A stretch of 64,000 nucleotides of DNA from Trissonchulus latispiculum (GCA_030248195.1 JASAND010026752.1:1-64000), one strand, 5' to 3'; numbered from the stretch's first letter, positions 45,390-57,099 are shown. Numbers and translations are program-made. The notes: a model not told the origin generated them from the sequence alone.

Positions 45390-45790
45390 CCGGTTACACT
45401 GTAAGGGAAGTAGGCATAGGAAAATTGATAAGCCTGCTATGGGAATTCAGCTGATGGTCCCGTGGTGTAGTGGTTAGCATGTCTGCTCCGGAGTCAGAAG
45501 GGCCGTGGTTCGATCCCCGGCGGGACCAATTCTTTACTTTCAATGGTGAGTTAAAAGCTGAACCTCCCTCTTCCCTTCTCTCTTCTAGGTCCTGGTTTCG
45601 TGGGAACGAGGGTGCCTGACGTCTCCCGTTCGGGCTTGTCCTTGGTTTCTTCCGGATCCATTCCTGGTAGAAGCGCTACAACACCTCCCTCCTCAAAAAC
45701 GTTAAGGGTAGAGTGCCGAATTGGCCGGAGTTGCCTCGGCGCCAGCCGCCGCCCCCCATCAAATCTCCGTTACACCTATGGTTGATCCGT
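45390..45790 (+). repeat. SINE-like repeat with tRNA-related part
   Basis: Positions 45456-45527 form a 72-nt tRNA-like unit: acceptor GGTCCCG/CGGGACC is perfect and A box TGGTGTAGTGGTTAGC and B box GGTTCGATCCC are present. The T-stem has two mismatches and position 33 is not T, so it is not a good functional tRNA. About 65 bp upstream (CTGTAAGGGAAG, AGGCATAGGAAA, TTGATAAGCCTGC) is shared with the copy that begins near 63902. The conserved unit is therefore larger than the tRNA itself. The downstream tail to about 45790 is GC-rich. Confidence 0.65.
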
Positions 45791-45794
45791 CCCT

Positions 45795-46586
45795 GTCCTT
45801 TTGTGTTCATAGTCAAAGCGGGAAATATGAAAATATAAAGTCATTCAATTCGCTTGCTAGCTGAATATCCTGAATGACGCTCACGAAAATTAATCTGATT
45901 TAAAACGGACACTTCATAAGCCTTAGGCAAGCTAACTTCTAATTGCATTGACCGTTAAGTAGAAACCTGCAATTTGGAGTTTTCTGAGCTAAATTATTAA
46001 GGCAGGGACACAAACAACGGCAAATAAATTGGTGGCTCAGTCACTAGTCATTATATTTAATTTATGTACAAATTTTTGGATTATGGATCAATCAAGGGAG
46101 TTATCAGATACATTTGGCTCTCCCACAATAAAATACATTTTACTAGTTAACAAAAGCGGCTCAATCCTAATAATGGTTGGCTCAATCATGCTACTGACTA
46201 ACAAGTTTGGCTCAATTTGTTTTGGCGTTGGCTCATTCAAAGGGAGTGCTAGGTGTACACACATCTGTTTGCATACATACCATTGTACTGAGCCACAACC
46301 AGAAGTAACACGAGGGAAGATCTGGATAAGTTTCAGGCCCGATCCCACCCAGACCAAACAAAGGACAAATTGTGATGTCGTGAAACCAAAAACCTTATCG
46401 AGTTGGCACCATAACTTCAAACTGTTCTAGACATAGGCAGATTTTTCATCTATTTTTTCAAATGGAAATTTTTCAAATGCTTTAGTGGAACTCATTAAAA
46501 TCCCTAATTGTAATATTAAACTGTTTAAAATTGGTTTCGTTAAAGCTTATGCAAGCTGGAACTCTCAAGCAAACAAAGCTCATTAA
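45795..46586. other. Intergenic, nothing recognised
   Basis: Open frames on both strands at 46029-46430 overlap each other and lack motifs. Confidence 0.35.
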
Positions 46587-46594
46587 GTTTCCAT

Positions 46595-48006
46595 TAGTGT
46601 TTGAGGCCGGCCGGCCGCCGGCCGACGACTTTTGCTCGCCGGCCGGCCGCCGGCTGGGATACAAATCACCAATCAGAAATTTACAAAATAGAGCAACTAA
46701 GCTTACGGTGCTGGTATCGCTTTGTGTAAATTTGACCCTATAGGCTTTAATTCTTTATGAAAGTGGATGAAACTTTCCAAATATACTACTTCGGTGCTCT
46801 TTAACATTCTGGGACCAGTCCCGCATTTTTAGGTGCAAAGATAAGAAATTTTTGGTTTTTGCCATTATTCTCTCAGCACATAGTCGAGACACCAGATTGG
46901 TTGGTATGGCTGGAAAGAGGGCACCAAAATGAACATTTTTGCTTTTACAACTTTTGAGCTATCTCTAGTGGTTAAGTCAGTATAAGCAAAAAACGATTTT
47001 TGGGGTCCAAAAATGGCCGTTTTCGAGAAAATCAGTTTTTTCAAAATTACTGCCAAATCATACGGACAATTTTGGTTTATTTATTCTCGATCGATACACA
47101 GTCTCATTGTACATTTTATCAATGCCTATTAGCCGGAGTTTGTTGCTCTAAGCTAGAGATTTGGCCGAAAAACCATTTTGGCAAAACTGCGATTATTTTG
47201 TTTTGAACATCGATTTCTCAAAAACTACTCAATGGATTCGCGTGATTTTTGGCAGAATGAGAATTCGCACTATTGCGGAGGGACATTTTTCTTGGTTTGA
47301 GCTAAAACACCTCCAGTTGCGAGAAAACTCAATGCAAAGTTGCGAAATTTTGTGTCACCGCACATTTAATGGATTTTCTTGACCGTTAAGACCTGCTGAG
47401 ACAAATCCCAAAAAATGTCCCTCGGCCCACATGTCCTTTATAGGTCGGCGCAAGAAAAAATTTTGGCCGATTCCACAGTTTTGAGAAATCGATGTTCAAA
47501 AATTTTTGGTCTATATTCAGCCTGTCAGATGTCAGTATGTCAGAAAATTTGCGCAATTTTTTGCGGATTTTTACTAGTTTCGTTCTGTCATGAGAATCTA
47601 CAGATTATAAGCTTTAAAATGATGTATAAAGCTCTTTCCAACTCACAAAATTGCGAAAGTTAGGGCGTTTCAAAACCTACCCACAAAAGCACTGCACAAA
47701 ACGATACCAGCACCTTAAAATAGACTCCAAATCTAGTTTTGCTAATTTTTTATGTTATGCTGTGCTATTTTTGTAAGATAATATTCGAAAACAAATATCT
47801 TAGCAGTTATAATAACTGCACTGCAAACGGCTCTAGGCCGGTAGCCGGCCGGCCGGCCAGCTGCCTGCCGGCTTACGGGCTCACCGGCCGCCGGGCGGCC
47901 GGCCGGCTCACCGGCCGGCCGGCTCACCGGCCGGCCGGCCGATGGGTGCGGCCGGGCCGGCCGGCGATCGGCCGGCCGGTGAAACCCCGGCCGGCCTCAA
48001 ACACTA
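46595..48006. mobile_element. Non-autonomous hAT-like element, TSD GTTTCCAT (1412 bp)
   Basis: Termini TAGTGTTTGAGGCCGG and its inverted complement CCGGCCTCAAACACTA are perfect. The 8-bp TSD GTTTCCAT is perfect at 46587-46594 and 48007-48014. Dense GCCGGCCGGC palindromes fill both ends (46604-46655 and 47835-47990). The interior (46975-47560) is a dispersed repeat also found inverted at 43985-44590. The sequence after the left array matches the truncated copy at 4523. No transposase is encoded. Confidence 0.95.
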
Positions 48007-48014
48007 GTTTCCAT

Positions 48015-49175
48015 TAGTTAAACAAAGAACTCGTCAAATCAGAATTTTCGGATTGCAGAAACCATCCAAACTAGTCGATGTTAGCGAAATGTGGTCCATA
48101 GGTTTTGATCCTGAAAATGAACCAGGGGTTTTTCTCGTGTTTTCTCATAAGATTCCAACCTAGCTAATGGGAGCTCTATAGATAGAAAATTCAATATGTT
48201 TCAATTGCTTTCACCCTTATTTAGATCTATTAATCCCTCTGATTATCTGTAAAAGTATAAGTGTATAAGTGTATCCGCTTTTTCCAAAATTAAGTTGCGT
48301 CCATAAGATTGCTATGGATGTATAATTTTGAGGAAGACCAGGAACCCGCAGACCACTGCTAACTTAAGCACTGCTAAAACTTTTCATATTTCCACAATAC
48401 CCATGGCATGCAAACCATTATTACAAAGCCAGAGTTTGGAGAATTCAGCTGAATATATAAGCAATTGATTTTCTTAGTACTGGCACCAACACCATTTGTA
48501 TATATCGTCTGTATGGGTCTGTACGCTTAGCATTTACCCTTTATTAGATTTATTGAGTAAACCAAGTGGTTTTTCGGACATATTACTGTGGTCCGTGGTT
48601 GTCTTAGGTACGGTTGCCAGGCAGCTTAGAGGCTTTTTTCAGTTAAAGAGTTCTAGTGGATAGTCTTCCATCCCTACATTATAGAATTTTGATTCTTGCC
48701 ATGAACTGTCAAAACAAATTATCTATAAAAGTGTGCTAATAGGCAGACACTTTCTTTGTTGAAGTACTGTGTAGTTATTGATGTAATTACTAATTCGCAG
48801 TTTCAGTGACAGTTACCAGAGAAATTGCTAGGTTTCACTGAATAGCTGTTTTCCCCTAGAACGTATACTATCCAACCATAACAATATTTTGCATAGAAGC
48901 TGTATTTCTGCAGACGAACATTTCAGTAACTTGTAGATCTGACCTAATAGTTTATACTGCTACCCGCCCATTAACAGAAAACACTGGTATAAAGCATTGT
49001 GTGACCTTTATAAAATGCTTGAAGAGATTACTTAAGGTCGTGCTCCTCTTACGTGCAGATATATTTGCAGAAAGTGCAATTATTGCCTGATTTCATTCAA
49101 ATTTTCAGAAAATGCATCAGGAGTGATAATAAACGTCCTGTTAAAAACGCCAGCTTCATAACGCTCATGCACAGT
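48015..49175. other. Intergenic, nothing recognised
   Basis: AT-rich sequence without convincing open frames or repeats. Confidence 0.35.
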
Positions 49176-49287
49176 GAGAAACAAAAATTTGAAGTTCTAG
49201 AACTATATATAGAAAATTATGCCCAGCAACTATTACCATTTTAAAGCTTATTGGGCTCTACAACTTTGCTTTTAGACATTAGTCTCT
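49176..49287. repeat. 112-bp direct repeat, copy 1
   Basis: GAGAAACAAAAATTTGAAG through TTTTAGACATTAGTCTCT. It recurs in the same orientation at 50890-51001 with about five differences. The two copies bracket 1.6 kb containing a retroelement relic and a tRNA-like sequence. Confidence 0.8.
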
Positions 49288-49715
49288 TTTTTAAACAGTA
49301 ATTTAATATTTATAGCAATGTTCTAAGGTTTCACTATATTAGAATAATCTTACAATTAAAAGTTAAAGCTTCTCTATAATGTGAATATCGTTGAAAGTGT
49401 ACTCTTATATTAAACAAAATTGTCCTAAGTTACAGCTTAATTTTAGCATTAAAGACAGCGTTATTAGGAATTAATTTAGTTTTAAATTTGAAGAACAATT
49501 TTCAGTTACAGTTACAGTTACAGTAAACCCCATTGTAATCTTAAATCTTGATTACATTTGCGTTCGCAATTCAGTTTAATTGTCTAATTAATTAAAAATA
49601 TTTGAACCCTGTTCGAATTCCAAAACTGGAGATTTCTAATTTCAATATTTTATACTTTTGCACTAACTTTGCAGTAAGGGAATCTGAAGGGCCCCCAGAC
49701 TACTGACCTTTACAT

Positions 49716-50310
49716 TTGACTTTTCCAATTCTCTTTAATACATACCAACTTCTCAGCGGGGGAGCAATTAAAGGATTAATTTTCTCTTCCAATTTTGGGG
49801 GCCCCATCAAATTCCTACAAGCCCAGTTTACTTTATATACTGGCAATAAATCCCTAAAATATATTTTTGCAAATGCCAGAAATCAAGGCTGTACCAGAAT
49901 TGCGAAATGGGCTATAGCACTTTCTGAAATTAATTTTCGAACTGAACATCAAAAAGGCATGGATAATCCTGTTGCAGATTGTTTGTCTCGTAACCTTCAA
50001 ACTTCCGTCGTTGAAACTAACGACCGGAGCGATGAAGATAAATGTGAATCTGTTGTTGCGAAAAATGCTTTTCAGAATGTATCTGAAGAATTTGATGTAA
50101 CGGGTGATATGTTCCCGCCAGTTTTTGTATTGAAAAATATTCTGATGATGATTGGGCAAAAGCTCTAAAAGTTGACGCCGATTTTGGTTCTTTTATTTCG
50201 TATCTTGGTGTATTACGTACGTATTACGTACGGCCCGAGGAACCCTCAAACTCCGATGAAAACTTATCCGCCAGTTTCGAATCCTTTCGAAAGAATTTAT
50301 GCTGACGTAA
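49716..50310 (+). pseudogene. Relic of a Ty3/gypsy RNase H region
   Basis: The segment LYTGNKSLKYIFANARNQG...IAKWAIALSEINFRTEHQKG followed by DNPVADCLSR is the C-terminal part of a retrotransposon RNase H and connection. About 110 further codons of linker continue across a frame change near 50130. The catalytic-position Asp expected in LYTDNKSL is Gly here. Nothing of RT or integrase remains. It is a different family from the element at 31598-36568. Confidence 0.8.
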
Positions 50311-50324
50311 ATTAAGCCAGGTTC

Positions 50325-50889
50325 ACACTGGAGTCTTAAGTGTTTTAGATTTAAGTCGTTAGTTTTAAGTCCTATGTCTTTAGTCTTTACTTGATATGGT
50401 TCACACTGACGTCTTTAATGTCTTTACCGTCTTCTAACATGTCACTACTGTTTGGGAACAAATTCAAACTTAAACTTGGTTCGATTGTGCCTTTGTGGTT
50501 CAATCGGTAGAGCGTTGGCCTAGATCGCTAAAGGTTGTGGGTTCGATCCCCACCTCAGGCCCGAATTTTTCGGATCGGAGATGCTGTAGTGACAGTCTTA
50601 GTTTCGTTCGTTCTTTCATTTAGTCAGCATACATGTGCTTGGGGAATTTGGGGGGGGTGGACCTGGACCCCACCCCCAGAGGGGTCTCACACACACTGAA
50701 TTTTTCCGATTTTTGGGTAAAAAAACCGGAAAAATCCGGTACTCCGATTCACCCCCCAGAACTTCCCCTCCTGCACATGTCTGGTTTTTAGTCGTAAGTC
50801 TTAAGTCTTAAGAGATAAATTTATTTCATATCAAAGCCTTAAGGTCTTAAGAAAGCTAAAAGCCTTAAGACTAACGATTAAAGACTGCA
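50325..50889. repeat. AGTCTTAAG-rich element containing a tRNA-like sequence
   Basis: The left part has GGTTCACACTGGAGTCTTAAG and related GTCTTTA units. The right part (50785-50885) has AAGTCTTAAGTCTTAAG and inverted CCTTAAGACTAACG. These look like subterminal inverted motif arrays, but neither a clean terminus nor a TSD was found. Confidence 0.45.
50489..50560 (+). tRNA. tRNA-like sequence (probable SINE or pseudogene)
   Basis: A 72-nt cloverleaf with perfect T-stem GTGGG/CCCAC, good D-stem, anticodon stem TTGGC/GCTAA and canonical A and B boxes. The acceptor GCCTTTG/CTCAGGC has two mismatches. The loop CTAGATC reads anticodon AGA (Ser), yet the variable arm is only five bases, unlike tRNA-Ser. 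It is therefore unlikely to be a working tRNA gene. Confidence 0.5.
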
Positions 50890-51001
50890 GAGAAACAAAA
50901 ATTTGAAGTTCTAGAACTATATATAGAAAATTATACCCAACAACTATTACCATTTTAAAGATTATTGGGCTCTACAACGTTGCTTTTAGACATTAGTCTC
51001 T
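50890..51001. repeat. 112-bp direct repeat, copy 2
   Basis: Second copy of the repeat at 49176-49287, same orientation. Confidence 0.8.
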
Positions 51002-52075
51002 AGAGCTCTTATCGTTTTTGAGCAGTGAATTTTTGAAACATTTTTTCTCGAAAATTGGTTATTTTTGACACGATCTTGCTGAAAACAGGCTTTGTCTAAT
51101 TGGAGCCACTGTACACTACAAATGTAGACACATTTATACTCAACTTAAAGAGCTGCAAAAGTGGCACAAATTAGGTAAATTAGAGTACTGTACATTGAAT
51201 AACCATAAGGTTCTGGGAATAACTGATTTTTGTCAAATTGCGGATAAAATTTTTTGATCGAAGATTGGTCCACAACCAATGGGTGGATCTAAAAGATATA
51301 CTACACATAGTGTATTTGGACAATTTGCCCAGGACGGTTTCTTATTTTTCTCTTTATCAGCCTCCAATCAAGAGCATTGATTTTTCAAAGTTGGATAAAA
51401 AGCCAAATTTTCAGAAAATGCTCAATTCCAGTATACTGAAACGATATTTTGGCAAAATCAAAAAACCGTTCCTGGCAAATTATCTCAGAAACACATTGGA
51501 TATGGCCATTTTCTTGTTGCGTAAAAATTTTTCAGAAAAAATTTTGGTCGAAAATTGTGACTACTTTTGGTAGGTTTGCAACCTAACTAGATAGATAGGT
51601 TTCAGTGAGACCAAACGACGCAGAAGATGTAGAGCTTCATTTTGATATGCGGCCTAATTCATAACTCTTAATATTGAGTAAGTTACAGCTTTCCAAAGTG
51701 GACTGAATATACGGGAAGTGCGACCTTAAGTGGTACACCAATAAATAATGGCAAATGCCTTGAAGAATGTTCGATGAGCAAATAAAAATTTTATGAGCCA
51801 TCAGAATGCAGATTTAATACGGAACTGTCAAATTACAGAAGCTATTTACATTCATATATCCGTACTTAGATTAGATTAGAGTCTTTGGAATAAAAAATTT
51901 ACAGAGAAGCAAAAGATGCCAAAGCTCTTAATCCACTGCACTAATAGTGAAGTGTATTTTTATTGAGTAAACTGCATGTGGCTCCGGATGGGCTAACATA
52001 AAACACCTGCTGCGCTGAGGTGCATCAAAAAAGTATACAGATGGTTGTTTCTTTGTTTGTTTCAGGAACTTCAAA
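51002..52075. other. Intergenic upstream of the third ankyrin gene
   Basis: AT-rich. An open frame at 51238-51573 shows no known motif; its text (TTTTGGCAAAATCAAAAAACC) faintly recalls the dispersed repeat at 43985 but was not aligned convincingly. Confidence 0.35.
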
Positions 52076-54702
52076 ATGGTGGAATTGATTGATACAGTTA
52101 TATCATTTATAGTCAAAAGCAAGTTGTATGAAGATGGACCACAGTTCAATGAAAGATCCGTTCCTTGTTCAGCCCAGATCTGCCTAATATTTGAAAATGT
52201 CAGACATGAACTCAGAAAACCTCAAGCAAATACCACAGAGTAAGTATATTCGCAGGTTATAGTCTTACATAGGTGCAAAAGATTACAAGTACATAAGAAA
52301 ATTTTTGTTCACATTTTTGTGAGTTCCTTTAAATTTTCCTGCCGTTAATATACTGAACTACTAACTATTTTTTCTTAGACTTGTTTAGGTTTTCTTGGTA
52401 TTTTAAAACTAAATTCTCTGATATGTTGGCAGAGTTCCATAAAGGATTTGTATTCATTGGGAAGCAATTGTATGGCAGATTTTGTGATGGTGAAGAAGAT
52501 CAAAGATCATTCTTGCCTTTTGGATCAATTTGGAACACCTTAATATCAGGAGGGGATTTGTGGTCGGATGCCTGGAAACAGTTTGAGAAAGCTCAACGAC
52601 TGGCGAATCAACAGGCTGAGGCTACGAACCTGTCAATAGATTCGCGACGGCAATGTTTTACGGTGGAGATTTTTCATTGTGTCATTACTAAACGGGAACC
52701 TATGGACCGTAAACGCGAAAAGATTAAACTAACTCTTCAAAAATTTGCTGAGCATGAGGATATCAAGAAAATTGTCGAGGAGAAAGAGTGGGAGCCTTTG
52801 GCTTCTATACTTCATTTACTGATTATTATCAATCGCACCTTTTCTATTTCCGATAACGAATTCTCTCAATGGTATTCGGGTAGTATTTCGTGGTGGAATG
52901 AGATTAAGAGAATAACCGAACTGGATACGCCTGATAACATGAGCTTGTGGGAAGCACTCTGTATTTTTCGATGCATCTCATTGTCTCAATCAACGGAAGA
53001 ATGTTTTGTACCCGTGTTATCATCGAGCTTTTGTCATTTTCTGCATGAATTGTTGAAAGCCAACCCAAGCGATGACCACCCTGGTAGGCTAGTTTTTAAA
53101 GACCCATCGCTACGGAGTCTTGTGGCTTTTAGCTTTATATTTTCAAGAGATGTAGAGTATTACAGTTTTTATGGCTTGATGTGCATTCTCATTCAGAGTG
53201 GTGTCGACGTAAATGCCCTGGGACCTACGGGCCAATCCGCTCTGCAAATTTTTTGCGAGTATGCTTGTATAGGAAACGAAGGAAAAGGTAAAATATGTAT
53301 ACAGATGATAAGAATGCTGCTTGGAGCTGGAGACACCAATGGATTTACAGCTTTAAGCTATTTCTGTGAGAGGTGGTTGGATGACCAAGATTATGCAGTA
53401 CTTTTGGCACTTCTAGAAGCTTCTAAAAGCGTACATACTCCAACAAACAATGGTGATACTCCTCTTCATATGTTGTGCAAGAATGGTAACTACAATTACT
53501 ACAAACTAATGTCTGCTTTCAAAAGAACTGGTTGTGCCAAAATAGGGTTAAGAAGAAACAAGGCTACTGGAAAATTTGAGGGATCTGCAGCAGAAACAAT
53601 TGTCACTGATGATACTGGTCTTCGCAAGACTTGTGACAACCCTCCAACATACTTTCCATACGGAAACCTTAAAAGCAAGCACTGCAAACAAGCAGTCCTT
53701 GCGTTACTGTCACGCGGTGCCGACTGCACAGCCAGGAACATAAATGGGGATCTTCCCTTGCACGACGTCTGCCGGAATTTATGCTTTAATGCTGATACCA
53801 CCGAAATAATTCGGCTATTGTTGCCTTTTAAAGTAGGCATCAATACTCAAAATAAAAACGGTGAAACGTTTCTGTCTCTGCTTTGTCAACAGGAAGCCTC
53901 CTTGGATACTTACATCGCAATCCAGCTATTAGTTGCAAAGGAGGCCGATGTTAATATTCAGACGGCAACAGGGAAAACTCCATTGCATGAGCTCCTCGGA
54001 GGCCAGTCTGTAACGCCCTACACAGACGATATGTCCTTACTTCTCAAGAATAAGGCAAATCCTGATATACAAACTGAAAATGGTTACACCGTTTTGCACT
54101 GCTTATGCGAAACGATGTGCCTATTATTTGAATTTAACCCGGCCTGCTTGCAAGCAGCCATACGACTCATAGCTAACGGAGCTAATGTTAGCAGCCGAAC
54201 GAGAAAGGGAGAAACTCTGTTGCATAGATTATTCTCACACCGATTTGAGGCAGAAACTGGCACAGTGCAAATGTTGTCTTTATTTCTGGAAATGGAGGTG
54301 GATCCTAATGCACAAACTTACGACGGTGACACTGTGTTGCACTATATATGCTGTCGAAAGTTAAATACGCTAAACCCAATAAATATGCAGCTGATCGAGA
54401 AAGTTATACATTACGGAGCTGATCCCACTAAAAAGAATGCCGCTGGAAAGACTCCCATTGATTATGCCAGGGATAATTATGACTTTCAAATTCTGCAACT
54501 GTTACGAAATACGTATCCTCTACCACACACATCACCAAGTTCGTTCTATGTTATCTGTTTTCTGCTTTGTGCTTTGTACATTTTGGTATGTGTTTGTATT
54601 TATTCGTCAGATTCTGGGATCATGGATTTGGCAAATTTAGGCTTGTTAGCGACGTGGATTTTGTTCGCTGCTTCATTTTGTTATTTCCGATATTCCGAAT
54701 AA
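52076..54702 (+). CDS. Ankyrin-repeat protein with two C-terminal membrane helices
   Basis: Exon 1 is 52076-52239 (MVELIDTVISFIVKSKLY; donor ACAGA|GTAAGT). Exon 2 is 52389-54702 after ACTTGTTTAG. Phase and exon layout are the same as in the gene at 38937. About 825 residues. The N-terminal region aligns with the first gene (DLWSDAWKQFEKAQRLANQQ; CFTVEIFHCVI; WEPLASILHLLIIINRTF). Around ten ankyrin-type repeats follow (GDTPLHMLCKNG, GDLPLHDVCRNL, GKTPLHELLGG, GYTVLHCLCE, GDTVLHYICCRK), again mostly LHxxC. The end has two hydrophobic segments (about 773-793 and 803-822), suggesting membrane anchoring with both termini cytosolic. Likely polyadenylation signals (AATAAA) lie near 55348. Diverged, apparently intact paralogue. 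Confidence 0.83.
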
Positions 54703-54820
54703 TTTGTATACTGTTTTTGCAATATGCGAAGTGACATACAAAACGGCAGCCTTACTGGTATTTCTTCTTTCGTTCTTTTATTCGTTTATCATTATTCTGT
54801 CTATTTACTTCTGGGCCTAC

Positions 54821-55200
54821 GACGGTGACACTGTGTTGCACTATATATGCTGTCGAAAGCTAAATACTCTAAACCCTATAAATATACAGCTGATCGAGAA
54901 AGTTATACATTACGGCGCTGATCCCACTAAGAAGAATGCCGCTGGAAAGACTCCCATTGATTATGCCAGGGATAACCATGACTTTCAAGTTCTGCAACTG
55001 TTTCGAAACACATATCCTTCTCTACCCTCGCTAAAAAGTATTCCATGTACTTTGTTTTGTGCTTTGTGTTTTGTACATTTGGGTATGTGTTTGTATTTAT
55101 TTGTCAGATTCTGGAGTCATGGAATTGAAAAATTTAGGCTTATTAGCGACGTGGACTTCTTTGGTTGCTTCATTAAGTTATTTCCTATATTCTGAATAAT
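54821..55200 (+). pseudogene. Partial tandem duplicate of the ankyrin/TM 3' end
   Basis: Starts in YDGDTVLHYICCRKLNTLNP and repeats the last ankyrin unit (KVIHYGADPTKKNAAGKTPI) and the hydrophobic tail of the preceding gene with few changes. A frame change near 55035 scrambles the first membrane segment (sequence around TTGTACATTTGGG). The stop of the original frame and the following ATAATTTGTATACTG are also duplicated. No promoter or first exon, so not independently expressed. It could serve as an alternative 3' end if spliced to. Confidence 0.8.
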
Positions 55201-55211
55201 TTGTATACTGA

Positions 55212-56640
55212 TTTCTTTCCAATAGTTCTTCAATGTCACACATTACAAGCCTTTGTCATTATTAGTCTCTTCCTGTTATCACAATGTATGCTATTGTTTG
55301 GAGAACAAATGCTTGAACTGGCTGTATGCAGGACATCACGTTTCTTAATAAACTAAAAACGAAAATGAAACAATAAAAGTCTAATAAATAATGAAAATGT
55401 GTAGAATTATTTCATGAACGAACTGAACTAAATAACATTATAACACTGTTTTAATAATAGTATTGTTACTACTCATAATCATAATCATAATAGTATAGAA
55501 ATTATGCTAGCTTACGAGCTCACCTCATCAGCGGAGTTACGAATACTTAAGATTAAATCAAATTAATCTCAGATCAAAGTGTAATGGAATCAGTTAGACG
55601 AAAAGTCAAGTTCTGAAGAATTAATCCAAAGAAGAATTTGATCAACTGTCATCCCAAAACGCCAAAAAGGATCTCAGAAAATGGCCCAAGTCGAAGATTT
55701 TATGATTGTAACCTGTATGAATGAACGTCCAAGCTGTACTAGTATTTATATGTAATTAAGTACAGGGATGCCAATCTCTAAAATATACTAAATTCATCAT
55801 AAAATAAAAGGGAAGATTAGTTAAATCCACATTATAGGGTCAGGAGTACCACTATCATCGGAAGAGCAATATTACAAATCGATACACATATTAGTTAGTT
55901 AGGTAATTCGCAGTAGAAGCCTCTTGGCTTTGTTCCCTTACGAAAATCGAGTGCCTTTTCATTAGAATCTCATTATCCCTGTTTTAAGCAGTTAAAAATA
56001 GAAATCCCCTAGTGTTTTTCCCTAATGAAAAGCTGGTGCCTTTTCATTAGAATCTTATTTTTTATAAACTGTTAATACCCTACTGTCAACCACCTAAAGA
56101 TAAAGAGAAAAGTCTTAATGTGGTCGAAGAAAATGTTTAATTTCTCTTTAGCAATAAGCAACAATTTCAATTAATTAACAAGTATAATCATGTGAAGATG
56201 GTTCATTAATATAAAGTAACTATTATGCGGAGTTGATATTAATTAGCAGTAATATTTAGCTAAGTATGCGTAGGTAGCTGTATTTAGTGTCATTTAGCTT
56301 TTATTATCCATTTTGATGTTAGTTAGGTTAAATTAGTAACAATATGGGCTAATTAGTATTAATTAGGGTTAATTAGTGTTAATCAAGTAATAATTACGTA
56401 ATGGTCGAAATTTTACATGGAGACATGACTTAGGCTTAATCGAAAGGCAATTCTTCGCTGATTTCAAATATGTAAATTTTATTTTCTAACTCCCATAATT
56501 GGAAAGTTATGATCGAAAATGTTTTAGTGAAAATGTTTTCTATTTCGTAATTTTGGTCTCCTTAAATGGTTTGTTTTAACTTAAGACTTACACAAGCTTT
56601 GTGTTAAGTCCAGTCCCATTGTCTGGGAAGCTGTCTGACT
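55212..56640. other. AT-rich intergenic with AATTAG-type simple text
   Basis: Near 56330-56395, GGTTAATTAGTGTTAATC and TTAGTATTAATTAGGG form short imperfect repeats. No gene was seen. Confidence 0.4.
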
Positions 56641-56648
56641 TTCAAATA

Positions 56649-57094
56649 CCGTAGTAGTAAGCCTTTACTACTACGGCCATTCATCCCTCCCTTCACGTGA
56701 GGCTGTCCTCACCTGATTTTTCGCTGGCCTAGTCCACCAGAAGAATTGCCTCTCGAAAAGAGAGTTAGTATGCACTTTTTCTCAATTTTAATGGTTTAGA
56801 GGGGGCCTAATTGCCCCAAAAATAAATTAAACACAAAGAAAAGCAATTAAACTTTGGTAGTTAAGTACGTAGAATTCGTTGATATAATTTTTGTTTAGCT
56901 AGAAAATACGTAAGAATAACTATGTGCATATTTTTTCATCTTTTTACGTTTCATTTGCTTCCTTGTCCTGGGTTAAGTGAGGACAAGGAGTTTCCAGCAA
57001 CAAGAAGCAATTGTTGCTAAGGCTAATGAGTAGCGTCCCTTGTTTTCGGCCAAAAGTTCAAGTCAACATTAAAAGTGAGGGGCCTGAAAACAAG
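56649..57094. other. Cluster of four perfect hairpins
   Basis: CCGTAGTAGTA-(6)-TACTACTACGG at 56649-56676; CCTTGTCCT-(10)-AGGACAAGG at 56961-56988; AGCAACAA...TTGTTGCT at about 56996-57018; CTTGTTTTC...GAAAACAAG at about 57039-57094. They lie just upstream of, and may belong to, LTR-like copy 2. Confidence 0.7.
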
Positions 57095-57099
57095 GGAAT

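Noticed and set aside
45456..45527. Functional tRNA gene
   Set aside because: T-stem mismatches, missing U33 equivalent and a second imperfect copy with shared flanks point to a repeat family.
46029..46430. 133-codon plus frame and 110-codon minus frame
   Set aside because: They overlap almost completely and neither has recognisable motifs or splice signals.
47739..48017. Ala/Pro/Gly-rich frames on both strands
   Set aside because: Translation of GCCGGCCGG palindromes at the hAT-like element's right end.
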